24,801 nucleotides of DNA from Lachnospiraceae bacterium (lineage in GTDB: Bacteria > Bacillota > Clostridia > Lachnospirales > Lachnospiraceae): contig SFGF01000058.1 of the NCBI GenBank assembly GCA_004556655.1, forward strand, positions 1 through 24,801. Reading direction: 5' to 3'. The notes beneath the pieces were generated by a model. That model was given only the letters and a program-made list of their open reading frames with translations, made no database searches and had not been told where the DNA came from. Each line of letters starts with the position of its first letter. The first letter of the stretch is position 1. A program made the position numbers and the translations under genes. Below, piece after piece: positions 5,888 to 14,899 of the stretch.

Positions 5888-8815
5888 TTAATCTGTCCGT
5901 GTATTGGAAACTTTGCTTGAGTTTACCTGACCTGTGAGAATTTCTGTCTCATCTTTAAGATCAAAATAATAGTTCAGCACATCTTTTGCAACATATTCAG
6001 CGTTTGTGGAAGAATAGCCGTATGCGATACGGACAGCCATGGCAATCTCGGGTTCATCTGCCGGTGCATAGCCGACAAACAGACCATGATTGGCTCTTTT
6101 GTAAGACTGCTGTGCAGTACCGGTTTTACCGGCAAGAGAAACCTGAAGATCCTGGAAGATCGGCCAGTTGGAATCATTTTTTATAACACCTTCCATACCT
6201 TCATGCACATCATTCCAGATCCACTGGTCGAGGGTAATGGTACTTAAAACCTCAGGGGTATAATCTTCCAGTATATTCCCTTCAGAATCTGTGGTTTTAT
6301 CTAAGAGTGAGATATTATAGCTTGTTCCGCTGTTCGCCAGTGTTGCAACATAGCGAGCCAGTTGGGAAGTCGTATAATTGTGAGTACCCTGTCCAATAGA
6401 GGAAGGAATAGGAAGCTGATCAGAAACCATTGGACTTGCCTCTGCAATCTCCAGACCGGATTTCTTGTCCATATTGAATAATTCTGCATATTTCATCAGC
6501 TGTTCGGTAGCTCTGCTGTCAGAAAAAATACCGTCTGCATTCTGTCCCAGTCGGTAAGCAGTTTCACTCATAAAGATATTACAGGAATTGGTAATACCAC
6601 CAGTCACGGAAAGCAGTCCATGGCCGGGTTTATACCAGCAATCCAGATCGGAAGCCTGGATTTTGTCGAAAGTACCGTTACAGTTGATGTAAGTATTATC
6701 ATCAATTACACCCTCACAGAGCCCCGCAATAGCCGTGATCGGCTTAAAAGTGGAACCGGGAGCTGTTCGTTCCTGTGTTGCTTTATTATAAAATGGTTTG
6801 GATAAATCCTTGCTTAGCTGGCGATAATATGCTACATCCATATTATTTGCCAGACGATTATTGTCATATCCCGGATAAGATACACAGGCCAGTGTCTCAC
6901 CACTGTTCGGGTCAACAATGACGATGGAACCGGAACAGGGATCCAGAGCAAGCTGCGCAGGCGTAATCTCCAAATTAGATATTTTGGATATCATAAGATC
7001 CATGGCAGAAGTATTTCCGGAAATAAAACTTTCATATACACCATCATCTTTTGAAAGGACACCTTGATCGTAAAGTATGATGCACAGATCAGTCCCCGAA
7101 ATCTCATCATCAAGAAGCATATATTTGTAAAGGGTTTTATTAAATTCCGTATCATCTTTCAGGTAGGAAGATATATAAGAAGCAAGCTCCTGATAGACTT
7201 CTGTAGAATCCAGATAGGTGTTCTTATCTGAAATCTGTGAGATATCAATCCAGTTCTGGCTGGCTGCATAGGTCAGATATTCCTGAAGGCTGATAGATTC
7301 TTCAGAAGCCCATGCTTTATAGGTTGGATCATTTTTATCAATGGCAGTTTCGGAAAGAATTCCTGTTTTACTCATCAGAAGTTCATTGACGATATAGCTT
7401 ACATATCCCTGCATCTCATCACTGAGTTCAGAATAAGGAACAGGATCCACACCGGTCAGTTCATCACTGATCTGCTGGAAAACTTCTTCCTGTTTTCTTT
7501 CAAAAACTCTTTCCACGCTCTGTTCTGTTTCGCTGGCATCTTCTTCCGTAAAATGTGTAATGTCAATAATGGAATTGTTTACCAGCGCATAATATACATC
7601 GTAGATCGGAATCGGAATCGTAGATGCATCGGTATCTTCATCTGCTTCAAAGGTTTTGATATTGCGGATATTGGCAACTACAATACTGGCAATCTGCTGC
7701 TCCAGAATCTTATAGCATGCAATCTGAAGATCCTTGTCAATCGTCAGATATACATCGTTTCCCTGGGCAGGTTCTTCTCTGGATTCTTCATCAATCTCCA
7801 GAACTTTTCCCATACTGTCAACATATACTTTTTCAGATCCGTCTTTTCCCTGCAAAGTTGTTTCCATCACCTGCTCAATACCGGATTTACCAACAATAGA
7901 AGTGGTGGAATATCCGGCATCCGGATTCTCTTCTTTCAGATCGGCCAGTTCTTCTGAGGAAATCTTACCGGTGTAACCCAGGATGGAAGCAAAATAAACA
8001 CTGTCGGTATAAACCCGGATGGAATCCTCTTCAATATCCACTCCCTGAAGCTCATTCTGATTTTCCAGAATCGCTGCAACAGTTTCTTCACTTACATCAG
8101 TAGCGATTGTTACCGGCATATATTTGCGGAAACTAGTGGTAAATAAAGCATAACGCACGGTTATGATCTTCAGAAGTTCCTCATTGGTGAATGATTCAGG
8201 CAGTCCGGCATCAGCAAGTTCTTTTTCTGTATAAGGTCTGTCATTATTGACGATACCGAAACGTTCTGACAAATCTTTGATTATTTTTTCGGCAGAAGCA
8301 TTTGCCTCATCTGGTTTCAGTTCGTCGATTTTATTGTAGCCGTATACGTCAGCTTTAAAACGGGATAATGATACCCCTTCTACATCAAAAGCAAATCTTC
8401 CGGCTTCATCCAGAATGACATGGAAATCCTGATTGATGGTATCTCCGTGTTCTTCAATTATTTTGATGATTTTATAGATTTCACCGTTCAGTGAAAGATT
8501 TTTTCCTCTGGTGGTACTGTAGGAACCATTATCTTCCAGAGTGACAGAGTAAGAAAGCTCGTTGGATGCCAGAACATTGCCGTTTCTGTCATAAATATTT
8601 CCACGGGTACTTTTTAAGGTACGGGTTTTGGTAGTCATAATACTAAAATTATCAGCATATTCCTGTCCGTGAATGATCTGCAGAGAAAAAAGCTTCTGGA
8701 TCAACACAAAGAACATAAAAAGAAAAATGATAATCAGTATCACATGTCTGGGTATGGAATTTTTCTTTAAAAATTTTTTTAATCTTTTCATCAGGGTAAT
8801 CTCGGTCCCTCCCAT
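5888..8815 (-). CDS. mrdA: Penicillin-binding protein 2 (elongasome class B transpeptidase), unusually long
   Basis: This 975-residue class B PBP would crosslink peptidoglycan during elongation, with RodA as glycosyltransferase partner. A membrane anchor lies at about residues 23-45, then the PBP dimerisation domain (T-R-G-N-I-Y-D-R-N-G near 70-79). The transpeptidase domain has S688-T-F-K691, S744-C-N746 and K897-T-G899. Usual length is about 600-700 residues. The excess is an acidic, helical insertion at about residues 385-625, between L-T-I-D-K-D-L-Q (357-364) and I-V-I-V-D-P-N-S-G-E (631-640), ahead of the active serine. ATG at 8815 overlaps the end of mreD by 25 bases and has a GGAG site; ATG at 8791 (M-K-R-L-K-K), coupled to the mreD stop, is an equally good start. 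Confidence 0.93.
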   Translation of the reverse strand: MGGTEITLMKRLKKFLKKNSIPRHVILIIIFLFMFFVLIQKLFSLQIIHGQEYADNFSIMTTKTRTLKSTRGNIYDRNGNVLASNELSYSVTLEDNGSYSTTRGKNLSLNGEIYKIIKIIEEHGDTINQDFHVILDEAGRFAFDVEGVSLSRFKADVYGYNKIDELKPDEANASAEKIIKDLSERFGIVNNDRPYTEKELADAGLPESFTNEELLKIITVRYALFTTSFRKYMPVTIATDVSEETVAAILENQNELQGVDIEEDSIRVYTDSVYFASILGYTGKISSEELADLKEENPDAGYSTTSIVGKSGIEQVMETTLQGKDGSEKVYVDSMGKVLEIDEESREEPAQGNDVYLTIDKDLQIACYKILEQQIASIVVANIRNIKTFEADEDTDASTIPIPIYDVYYALVNNSIIDITHFTEEDASETEQSVERVFERKQEEVFQQISDELTGVDPVPYSELSDEMQGYVSYIVNELLMSKTGILSETAIDKNDPTYKAWASEESISLQEYLTYAASQNWIDISQISDKNTYLDSTEVYQELASYISSYLKDDTEFNKTLYKYMLLDDEISGTDLCIILYDQGVLSKDDGVYESFISGNTSAMDLMISKISNLEITPAQLALDPCSGSIVIVDPNSGETLACVSYPGYDNNRLANNMDVAYYRQLSKDLSKPFYNKATQERTAPGSTFKPITAIAGLCEGVIDDNTYINCNGTFDKIQASDLDCWYKPGHGLLSVTGGITNSCNIFMSETAYRLGQNADGIFSDSRATEQLMKYAELFNMDKKSGLEIAEASPMVSDQLPIPSSIGQGTHNYTTSQLARYVATLANSGTSYNISLLDKTTDSEGNILEDYTPEVLSTITLDQWIWNDVHEGMEGVIKNDSNWPIFQDLQVSLAGKTGTAQQSYKRANHGLFVGYAPADEPEIAMAVRIAYGYSSTNAEYVAKDVLNYYFDLKDETEILTGQVNSSKVSNTRTD

Positions 8816-9306
8816 TCACTCTCCGTAAGCCAGTGATTCAGCTTATAAAGCAGACGGTACAGGATTACGGTAATCAATACGGTATAAACCATTTCCGGAA
8901 TAATAATGTGTCTGAGATAATTAAAAATACCCAGACGTCCCCTCAGCATAAACTGCAGTACATAGACTGCCAGACCGTAGGCAAGATCACTGATAGCGAC
9001 CAGAACCATAGGCACTTTTACATCTTCGTCGTAAAAAACTTTATATAGGAAACCATTGAGAAATCCGATATACATATAAATCAATGCATAAAATCCTACA
9101 AGATTTCCGTAGAATATGTCAATCAACAAGCCGCAGAAAAAACCAACGAACAGTCCTTCTTTTTTCCCTCTCATGAAACCGAAAGATACTGTGAGGATCA
9201 ATAACAGATTAGGGGATATGGAAGCTATGGCAAGTGACTGAAACACAGTGCTCTGCAGAATAAAAGTGATCAGTATCAACACAGCAAGAGTCACTTTCCT
9301 TTTCAT
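8791..9306 (-). CDS. mreD: Rod shape-determining protein MreD
   Basis: This 171-residue membrane protein has about five hydrophobic helices. The MreD pattern is clear: N-terminal M-K-R-K-V helix, F-L-Q-S-T-V-F-Q (residues 16-23), I-S-P-N-L-L-L-I-L (30-38), and G-L-F-V-G-F-F-C-G-L-L-I-D-I (51-64), which is the most conserved family region. It links the cytoplasmic MreB scaffold to MreC, RodA and PBP2 in the elongasome. Start and stop codons overlap with mreC by four bases (ATGA), and its own end overlaps the PBP2 gene, implying translational coupling. Confidence 0.9.
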   Translation of the reverse strand: MKRKVTLAVLILITFILQSTVFQSLAIASISPNLLLILTVSFGFMRGKKEGLFVGFFCGLLIDIFYGNLVGFYALIYMYIGFLNGFLYKVFYDEDVKVPMVLVAISDLAYGLAVYVLQFMLRGRLGIFNYLRHIIIPEMVYTVLITVILYRLLYKLNHWLTESEWEGPRLP

Positions 9307-10172
9307 TCTACTGCTCCTTCCTCCACTGCCTGCTGTTTTAGCTGTTTAATAACAAGTACTTCCTGGATATCGCTAAAATCAACAGCCGGTATAATCGTTC
9401 CGTTTTTTGTCAGGTTATTGGAATCGTCCTGGACTTCACTGATATAGCCGATCAGAATACCTTTTAGGAATTTATTACTCACAGAAGAAGTAACTACTTT
9501 ATCTCCTTCCTGTACCTGATTTTCCTTGTCTGTAAGCTGAATAAAACGGATTTTCCCTTCATCCATCATTTCCAGATCGCCGGTTACCATACAGTTCTGG
9601 GAAATAGATGTGACAGAAGCACTGACATTACTGCTGTCGTCTATTATGGAACGGACAGTTGCCCAGTGTGCACCGGTGCCGGTAACGATACCGACAAGTC
9701 CGCCGTCAGCAATGACATTCATATCCGTCTCAACCCCGTCCTCGCTTCCTCTATTGATAATAAACGTGCTATACCAGTTTCCTGTATCTTTTCCGATAAC
9801 CTGGGCACCAATTTTATCATATTCGGAATACTCCTGATCCAGATTATAAAGAGCCCGAAGGCGTTCTGCCTCTTCCTGGTCCTGAACCAGATTACTGTTT
9901 TTTACTTTCAGTTCTTCAACCTGTTCTTTCAGTTTTTCATTTTCTTCAGCAAGGGATTTCATGCTCTGGAATCCTTTTTTTTGATCGTTCATCCAGGTTC
10001 CTACCTGATTGATTCCGTTCTGAAACGGAACAACAACATAACCGAGAGCATTTCGTACGGGTGCAAATGAAAATCTGGATGATAAGGATAAGACGATCAG
10101 CCCGATACACAGGATGGTCATCATCGTAATCAAATGTTTCGTTTTGAGTTTATGTTTGGAATTCTTTTTCAT
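9303..10172 (-). CDS. mreC: Rod shape-determining protein MreC
   Basis: This 289-residue protein has a basic cytoplasmic N-terminus, one membrane helix (about residues 14-34), a coiled coil rich in Glu and Lys (about 66-105) and an extracellular beta domain. That domain carries the family pattern V-I-G-K-D-T-G-N-W-Y-S-T-F-I-I-N-R-G and G-L-V-G-I-V, with G-D-K-V-V-T-S later. MreC organises PBP2 and RodA outside the membrane. I chose the ATG at 10172 because AAAGGAGTTATC precedes it and it clears the mreB stop by 10 bases; an in-frame extension of 21 codons into mreB has no such support. Confidence 0.93.
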   Translation of the reverse strand: MKKNSKHKLKTKHLITMMTILCIGLIVLSLSSRFSFAPVRNALGYVVVPFQNGINQVGTWMNDQKKGFQSMKSLAEENEKLKEQVEELKVKNSNLVQDQEEAERLRALYNLDQEYSEYDKIGAQVIGKDTGNWYSTFIINRGSEDGVETDMNVIADGGLVGIVTGTGAHWATVRSIIDDSSNVSASVTSISQNCMVTGDLEMMDEGKIRFIQLTDKENQVQEGDKVVTSSVSNKFLKGILIGYISEVQDDSNNLTKNGTIIPAVDFSDIQEVLVIKQLKQQAVEEGAVE

Positions 10173-10182
10173 GATAACTCCT

Positions 10183-11202
10183 TTACTGTCTCTTACGATT
10201 TTTGGGAGTAAATGCCCAGTGGTGCAGCGCATCATGGGTGACGATTTCCTTCAGACCGTAAACGGTACAAAGATCGTAATATTTGGATAGCAGAATCGGA
10301 CACCCGATCTGCTCCGATAATACCCGGTCAATATTGGGAATCATGGTACTTCCTCCGGTAAGGTAGATTCCTTCGGCAAGAATCACTTTATGGATCTGTG
10401 GCGGAGTTCTTTCCAGGAAAGTCCTGATCTCAGCAGCAATTCCCTTTACAGAATTCAAAATAGATTCATTGATCGTTGCGGAGGTAACAACTCTTTCTCT
10501 TGGAAGACCTGAAACACAGTCCATACCGATAATCTTTCGTGCAAGTTTTTTCTCCTGCTTCAGATCCGCAAGAGACGCTTTAAGTCTTCCTGCTGTTCGC
10601 TGGCTGACAAAAAAATTATTTCTTCTTCTGATGTTTGTCAAAATATCCTGTGTGAAATGATCGCCTCCCAGAGGAATGAGCTTGCTGATGATCACACGAT
10701 TATCAGCGATGACAGAAACCTCTGTGGCGGCTGCACCTATATTTACGATCATGGATCCTTTTGTTTTAATGATAGGGATTCCCAGAGCAAGCGCATCGAC
10801 GATCGGACGTTCTACCAGCAATACTTTACTTTTTCGAAAGCGGCCGCTTTGTGCCACTGCGTAATAAGCCCTTTTTTCTATCTCTGTCATATCTACAGGA
10901 ACGGCAAAGTAGATCACCGGATGGCGCCCTACACTGCGGCCCGTCTTTTCAAGCAGCATCTGGAGAACAATCTCGAGCTGACTGATATTTGCAATCATAC
11001 CACCGGACATGGGGGAAGTCACTTCTACGTTCGTGGGGTTTTTCTCAAACATTTCATATGCTTCATCTCCCACTGCCAGGACATTTTCCTTGTTCCGTAT
11101 GGCAATCATATTTCTCTCTTTTAATATTTCGTTACTTCTCTGGGAATAAATTTTGATCATGTTACTTCCCAGATCAATTCCATATACATGGTTTGTAAAC
11201 AT
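10183..11202 (-). CDS. mreB: Divergent MreB-like actin-family protein
   Basis: This 339-residue protein of the actin/Hsp70 superfamily stands in the mreB position between radC and mreC and is close to MreB length. Phosphate-1 G-I-D-L-G-S (residues 8-13), the G-G-D (179-181) and adenosine loop L-T-G-G-S (281-285) are recognisable. Other motifs are eroded. Phosphate-2, usually D-I-G-G-G-T-T-E, reads N-I-G-A-A-A-T-E (154-161), losing the Asp and the glycines. The usual P-x-x-x-G-V-I-A-D segment reads P-M-S-G-G-M-I-A-N. The catalytic-glutamate region E-E-P reads E131-R-P. Inferred role: filament scaffold for the elongasome, perhaps with weak or no ATP hydrolysis. A truer MreB or Mbl paralogue elsewhere in the genome would be expected. 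It starts 29 bases after radC. Confidence 0.82.
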   Translation of the reverse strand: MFTNHVYGIDLGSNMIKIYSQRSNEILKERNMIAIRNKENVLAVGDEAYEMFEKNPTNVEVTSPMSGGMIANISQLEIVLQMLLEKTGRSVGRHPVIYFAVPVDMTEIEKRAYYAVAQSGRFRKSKVLLVERPIVDALALGIPIIKTKGSMIVNIGAAATEVSVIADNRVIISKLIPLGGDHFTQDILTNIRRRNNFFVSQRTAGRLKASLADLKQEKKLARKIIGMDCVSGLPRERVVTSATINESILNSVKGIAAEIRTFLERTPPQIHKVILAEGIYLTGGSTMIPNIDRVLSEQIGCPILLSKYYDLCTVYGLKEIVTHDALHHWAFTPKNRKRQ

Positions 11203-11231
11203 AAATGCATATCCCTTCTGTTTTGCACCTT

Positions 11232-11927
11232 TCAGTCTAAAATTCCTTCTTTATGAAAACTGAAATATCGCTGATCCCCTATCACGATATGGTCTAAAAG
11301 AGGAATGTCAACAAGACTGCATACTTCCCGTATCCTTTGTGTGAATAAAACATCCTCATTACTGGGGTGAGGATTACCGCTTGGATGATTATGTACCAGA
11401 ATGATATAGACTGCGTGATAACGGAATGCCGCCAGTATCAAATCTCTGGGGGAAACTAAAGAGGCATTGACTGTCCCCTTTCCTATAATCTCTTCTCCTA
11501 AAAGCTGACTTTTGGTATTCAGCATCATACAGATCATCATTTCCTGTTCTTCGTGCCGCATCCGCTCCATATAATAATCTGCAATGGTATCCGGATTCTG
11601 AAAATCAAGAAGTTTTTTTGCTGATAAAACAGCGATTCTTTTTGATAATTCACCAATGCATTTGATCTGTATCGCTTTCACCTGACCGATCCCCCGGATA
11701 TCCAGCAATTCCTGAAAGGATAAATGATGAATACCTAAAAGACCTTCCTCTCTTCCGGCTTCCAGTACTTTGCGTGCCAGTTCAATGGAGGAGATTCCTT
11801 TTGTCCCGGAACGAAGAATCACCGCCAGTAATTCACTGTCAGATAAAGCTTCCGGTCCCCGAAGCAGACATTTCTCATAAGGACGTTCATCGGTTGGTAT
11901 TTCTTTGATGGAATGAGTATTGTTCAT
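11232..11927 (-). CDS. radC: RadC/JAB-domain protein
   Basis: This 231-residue protein has the full RadC layout. An N-terminal E-R-P-x-E-K-x-L-x-x-G-P-x-x-L-S-D-x-E-L-L-A-x-x-L-R-x-G pattern spans residues 14-41. A helix-hairpin-helix follows (I-R-G-I-G-Q-V-K-A, about 77-85). The C-terminal JAB metalloprotease-like domain has H179-N-H181-P-S-G-N-P-H-P-S189-N-E-D192. The zinc-ligand set of a JAMM fold therefore looks intact. Despite its name, a direct DNA-repair role is not established for the family. It is the first gene of the shape operon, as in the B. subtilis radC-mreBCD-min order. The ATG has an AAGGAGGG site. Confidence 0.93.
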   Translation of the reverse strand: MNNTHSIKEIPTDERPYEKCLLRGPEALSDSELLAVILRSGTKGISSIELARKVLEAGREEGLLGIHHLSFQELLDIRGIGQVKAIQIKCIGELSKRIAVLSAKKLLDFQNPDTIADYYMERMRHEEQEMMICMMLNTKSQLLGEEIIGKGTVNASLVSPRDLILAAFRYHAVYIILVHNHPSGNPHPSNEDVLFTQRIREVCSLVDIPLLDHIVIGDQRYFSFHKEGILD

Positions 11928-11986
11928 ATTGCCCTCCTTACTGTCTCTTCAGGCAGAGAGCAAAAAAACCCCATAATCCGGTTAAC

Positions 11987-11995
11987 ATTCTAGCA
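11987..11995 (-). promoter_or_regulatory. Candidate extended -10 promoter of the radC-mre-min operon
   Basis: In the 94-base gap upstream of radC the minus strand reads TGC-TAGAAT (-10 at 11987-11992, TGN extension at 11993-11995). No good -35 lies 16-18 bases upstream (TATACT at 17), as is usual for extended -10 promoters. Initiation would leave a leader of about 50 bases. A run of seven T's on the minus strand (11962-11968), after a weak 4-bp stem, lies inside that leader and is not a convincing terminator. Confidence 0.4.
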
Positions 11996-12021
11996 TAAAA
12001 TCATTGTAAAGTATACCGTAA

Positions 12022-13677
12022 TCAGGTGAAATTCACATATTTTTTACAGATTGCCTCTGCTACACGAAGTCCGTCCATGGCTGCAGAGGTGATTCCTCCC
12101 GCATATCCGGCCCCTTCTCCGCAGGGGTAAATACCTTCAATATTAGAAAGATAATCTTCGTTTCTTGGAATTCTTACGGGGGAAGAAGTCCTGCTCTCCA
12201 CGCCGGAAAGAAGAGCATCCGGACGATTAAACCCTTTGATTTTGCTTCCGCAGGCTGAAATCCCTTCACTTAGTGAATGGTGAAGAAATGGCGGAAAAAT
12301 CCCGGCAAGGTTTCCAAAAGCATACTCTCCCTTCATACAGGGAGTAAAGTCTCCGAAAGAGTTACTTGTCTTTCCGGCACAAAAATCTTCAAATGTCTGG
12401 ACTGGTATTTTACCGTCACATAACTTGAAAGCAGCCTTTTCCAGATATCTTTGAAAATACATACCAGCAAGTGGATTTTCATGGATCCTGTCAGCCTCTG
12501 CACTCTTTATCCCGCTTAAATAATTGAATGCATAGTCTGTATAGTCGGATGGACTTACAGTAACGATCATGGCACTGTTGGCATTTTTACTGTCTCTGGC
12601 ATGATAACTCATACCATTTACCGCAAGAAAACCTTCTTCGGAAGAAGCATTCACCACATAACCGCCGGGGCACATACAGAAAGAATAGATTCCTCTTCCG
12701 TTAGGAAGCTGATGAGTCAGTTTATAATTTGCTGCTCCCAATTCATCTACTTTCGAAAGACCGTACTGACTTAGATTGATCATCTCCTGTGGATGTTCAA
12801 TGCGCACTCCCACGGCAAAGGATTTGGCTTCCATAGCGATTCCTCGTTTTTTCATCATCTCGAAAGTATCTCTGGCACTGTGACCAATGGCTGGAACAAG
12901 TACCTGTACTTCCATCCAATCCTCATGATTTATTTCAATTTTCTTTATCGAATTATTTTCGATGAAAAGATCGGTAACCTGGCTATTAAAATAAAAAGTC
13001 CCGCCCATATCCTCAATCTGCCTGCGCAGGTTTGTAATTATCGTGATTAAGAGATCTGTTCCCAGATGTGGTTTATGATCGTATAAAATCTGTTCCGGGG
13101 CACCACATTCCACAAAAAGTTCCAATACTTTTCTGTTTCTTCCGGAAGGATCTTTTACAGAGGTGTTAAGTTTGCCGTCAGAAAATGTTCCGGCGCCTCC
13201 TTCACCGAACTGTACATTGCTGTTGGGATTAAGCGGTTTACCGTTCCAGAAAGCATCCACCTGTTTTTTACGGTCTGCTGCTTTCTCTCCTCTTTCCAGA
13301 ACCACAGGTTTGTAACCTGTTTTTGCCAGAAGCCATGCACAGAAAAGTCCGGCGGGTCCACTTCCTATGATAACAGGACGACAGGAAAGTTTTTCTGTTC
13401 CTCTGACAGGAAGAACGTATTTTTGTGGATTGATTAACATAAGATTTTTATCGTTAACTTTGCGCAGTCGATTGGCTATTTTTCTTTCTTTTCCAGTTTC
13501 TACTTCGACGGTATATACAAATCTTAAATCCGGTTTTTTGCGGGCATCCACCGAACGGCGGATAATTGTCCAGGAAATAATGTCTTCCGGATGAATTTTT
13601 AATTGTTGACAGATTTTTTCCACAAGCATCGATGGATCGTGGTGAATGGGAAGTTTTATCTGTGATATACGAATCAT
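12022..13677 (-). CDS. FAD-dependent dehydrogenase, COG2509 type
   Basis: This 551-residue flavoprotein has an N-terminal domain of about 95 residues (S-W-T-I-I-R-R-S-V-D-A-R-K-K), typical of uncharacterised FAD-dependent dehydrogenases of the COG2509 group. Then comes the dinucleotide fold I-I-G-S-G-P-A-G-L-F (residues 103-112) ending in L-E-R-G (127-130). Next is a glycine-rich patch N-V-Q-F-G-E-G-G-A-G-T-F-S-D-G-K-L-N (154-171), a family hallmark. The C-terminus G-I-Y-P-C-G-E-G-A-G-Y-A-G-G-I closes the FAD site. Substrate unknown. It is the last gene of the miaB operon; the ATG has AAAGGAG upstream and follows the BaiN-type gene by 46 bases. Confidence 0.85.
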   Translation of the reverse strand: MIRISQIKLPIHHDPSMLVEKICQQLKIHPEDIISWTIIRRSVDARKKPDLRFVYTVEVETGKERKIANRLRKVNDKNLMLINPQKYVLPVRGTEKLSCRPVIIGSGPAGLFCAWLLAKTGYKPVVLERGEKAADRKKQVDAFWNGKPLNPNSNVQFGEGGAGTFSDGKLNTSVKDPSGRNRKVLELFVECGAPEQILYDHKPHLGTDLLITIITNLRRQIEDMGGTFYFNSQVTDLFIENNSIKKIEINHEDWMEVQVLVPAIGHSARDTFEMMKKRGIAMEAKSFAVGVRIEHPQEMINLSQYGLSKVDELGAANYKLTHQLPNGRGIYSFCMCPGGYVVNASSEEGFLAVNGMSYHARDSKNANSAMIVTVSPSDYTDYAFNYLSGIKSAEADRIHENPLAGMYFQRYLEKAAFKLCDGKIPVQTFEDFCAGKTSNSFGDFTPCMKGEYAFGNLAGIFPPFLHHSLSEGISACGSKIKGFNRPDALLSGVESRTSSPVRIPRNEDYLSNIEGIYPCGEGAGYAGGITSAAMDGLRVAEAICKKYVNFT

Positions 13678-13723
13678 ATACTACTCCTTTTTTCAATATC
13701 AGGGTAAAAATTATGCATATCAA

Positions 13724-14899
13724 TTATTCTGCGGCTGCTTTTCCTGCCACTGCACCGCTTGACCAGGCCCACTGCAGATTATATCCTCCACAGGGTCCGT
13801 CAACATCGACAACCTCTCCGGCAAAGTAAATACCGGGACAGATTTGAGACTGAAGCTGATTGGAAAGCTGGCGGACATCTACACCACCGGAACAGACTTG
13901 TGCATGGGACATAGAATAAGCATCCTTAACAGGTACAGTCCAGTCTTTGATGTTTTTGGCTGTCTTTTCAAGATCGTTCTTTTTGTCAGTCAGCACAGGG
14001 ATTATTTTACCGGGAAGAATTCCAATCAACAATTCCGGAAGACTTTTATAAGGACAGTCTTCTTTCCTCTTTGTTAAAAAAGCGATCAGTCCTTCTGTTG
14101 TAAAATCAGGCATCAGATCCAGATGGAAATTGACACAGCATCCTTCTCTGACTGCTCTTACGGCATATCGACTCAGCTGAAAGACTGCAATACCGGAAAT
14201 TCCGTAGTCTGTAAATAATATTTCTCCTCGCTCTTCTTTAAAGACAGAACCCTCAATCTCCAGGCGAAGTATCCCATCCATCCGGACACCTGCCCATTTG
14301 GAAAAATAATTTCCCTTTCCTTTTATGGCAGTCAGTGCAGGCATGGGTTCAATCACATGGTGTCCCAGTTTTCTGGCAAGTTCATATCCACTGCTGCAGC
14401 TTCCCTCAACCTGGGAGGCGCAACTTCCGCAGCAGATGATCACACGGTCGCAGTTATATTTCCATGTTTTCGTGATTACGCAGTATCCGTCGATGGTTTT
14501 TTGAACATCTATAACTTCTTCCCGAGTTTTTATTTTTACTTTCCGATAGCGTGCTTCCATCTCAAGAACCTGAGCTACACTTGAAGCCTGTTCACTGAAA
14601 GGGTACATCCAACCATTTTTATTTTTGGTGTAGATACCCAATTCAGAGAAGAAACGAATCGTATCTGATAATGGAAATTGCCGGATGATTTCCCAGGGAA
14701 AATCTTTTTTTGAGCTTCGGTAAAAAGAAGGTCCTTGATCGGTATTTGTGAGGTTGCATTTCCCATTTCCGGTAGCAAGAATTTTTTTACCTGTTTTATC
14801 ATTATGTTCCAGTATGGTGACAGATGCTCCGCATCTGGCTGCCCAGATGGCACTCATCAGTCCCGAAGCTCCGCCACCGACGACCACAATTTTTTTCAT
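13724..14899 (-). CDS. BaiN/HI0933-type NAD(P)/FAD-dependent oxidoreductase
   Basis: This 391-residue flavoprotein begins with the dinucleotide-binding loop V-V-G-G-G-A-S-G-L (residues 6-14). It has the signature G-K-K-I-L-A-T-G-N-G-K-C-N-L-T-N (37-52) of the HI0933/YhiN family and ends with P-C-G-G-Y-N-L-Q-W-A-W-S-S-G. Relatives in bile-acid-converting clostridia are called BaiN, but membership does not imply bile-acid metabolism and no other bai gene is present. Substrate unknown. The ATG overlaps the stop of the PLP-enzyme gene by four bases, implying coupled translation. Confidence 0.87.
   Translation of the reverse strand: MKKIVVVGGGASGLMSAIWAARCGASVTILEHNDKTGKKILATGNGKCNLTNTDQGPSFYRSSKKDFPWEIIRQFPLSDTIRFFSELGIYTKNKNGWMYPFSEQASSVAQVLEMEARYRKVKIKTREEVIDVQKTIDGYCVITKTWKYNCDRVIICCGSCASQVEGSCSSGYELARKLGHHVIEPMPALTAIKGKGNYFSKWAGVRMDGILRLEIEGSVFKEERGEILFTDYGISGIAVFQLSRYAVRAVREGCCVNFHLDLMPDFTTEGLIAFLTKRKEDCPYKSLPELLIGILPGKIIPVLTDKKNDLEKTAKNIKDWTVPVKDAYSMSHAQVCSGGVDVRQLSNQLQSQICPGIYFAGEVVDVDGPCGGYNLQWAWSSGAVAGKAAAE

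Noticed and set aside
10173..10235. 21-codon N-terminal extension of mreC into mreB
   Set aside because: The ATG at 10172 has a good ribosome binding site and the normal basic MreC N-terminus; the extension has neither.
11962..11985. T-run after a short stem between the COG2509 gene and radC as a terminator
   Set aside because: The stem is only four base pairs with a nine-base loop, and it lies downstream of the probable radC promoter.
13724..14899. Bile-acid 7-dehydroxylation gene (BaiN)
   Set aside because: Only the broad HI0933-type family match supports it; no other bai gene is nearby and the gene sits in a housekeeping operon.
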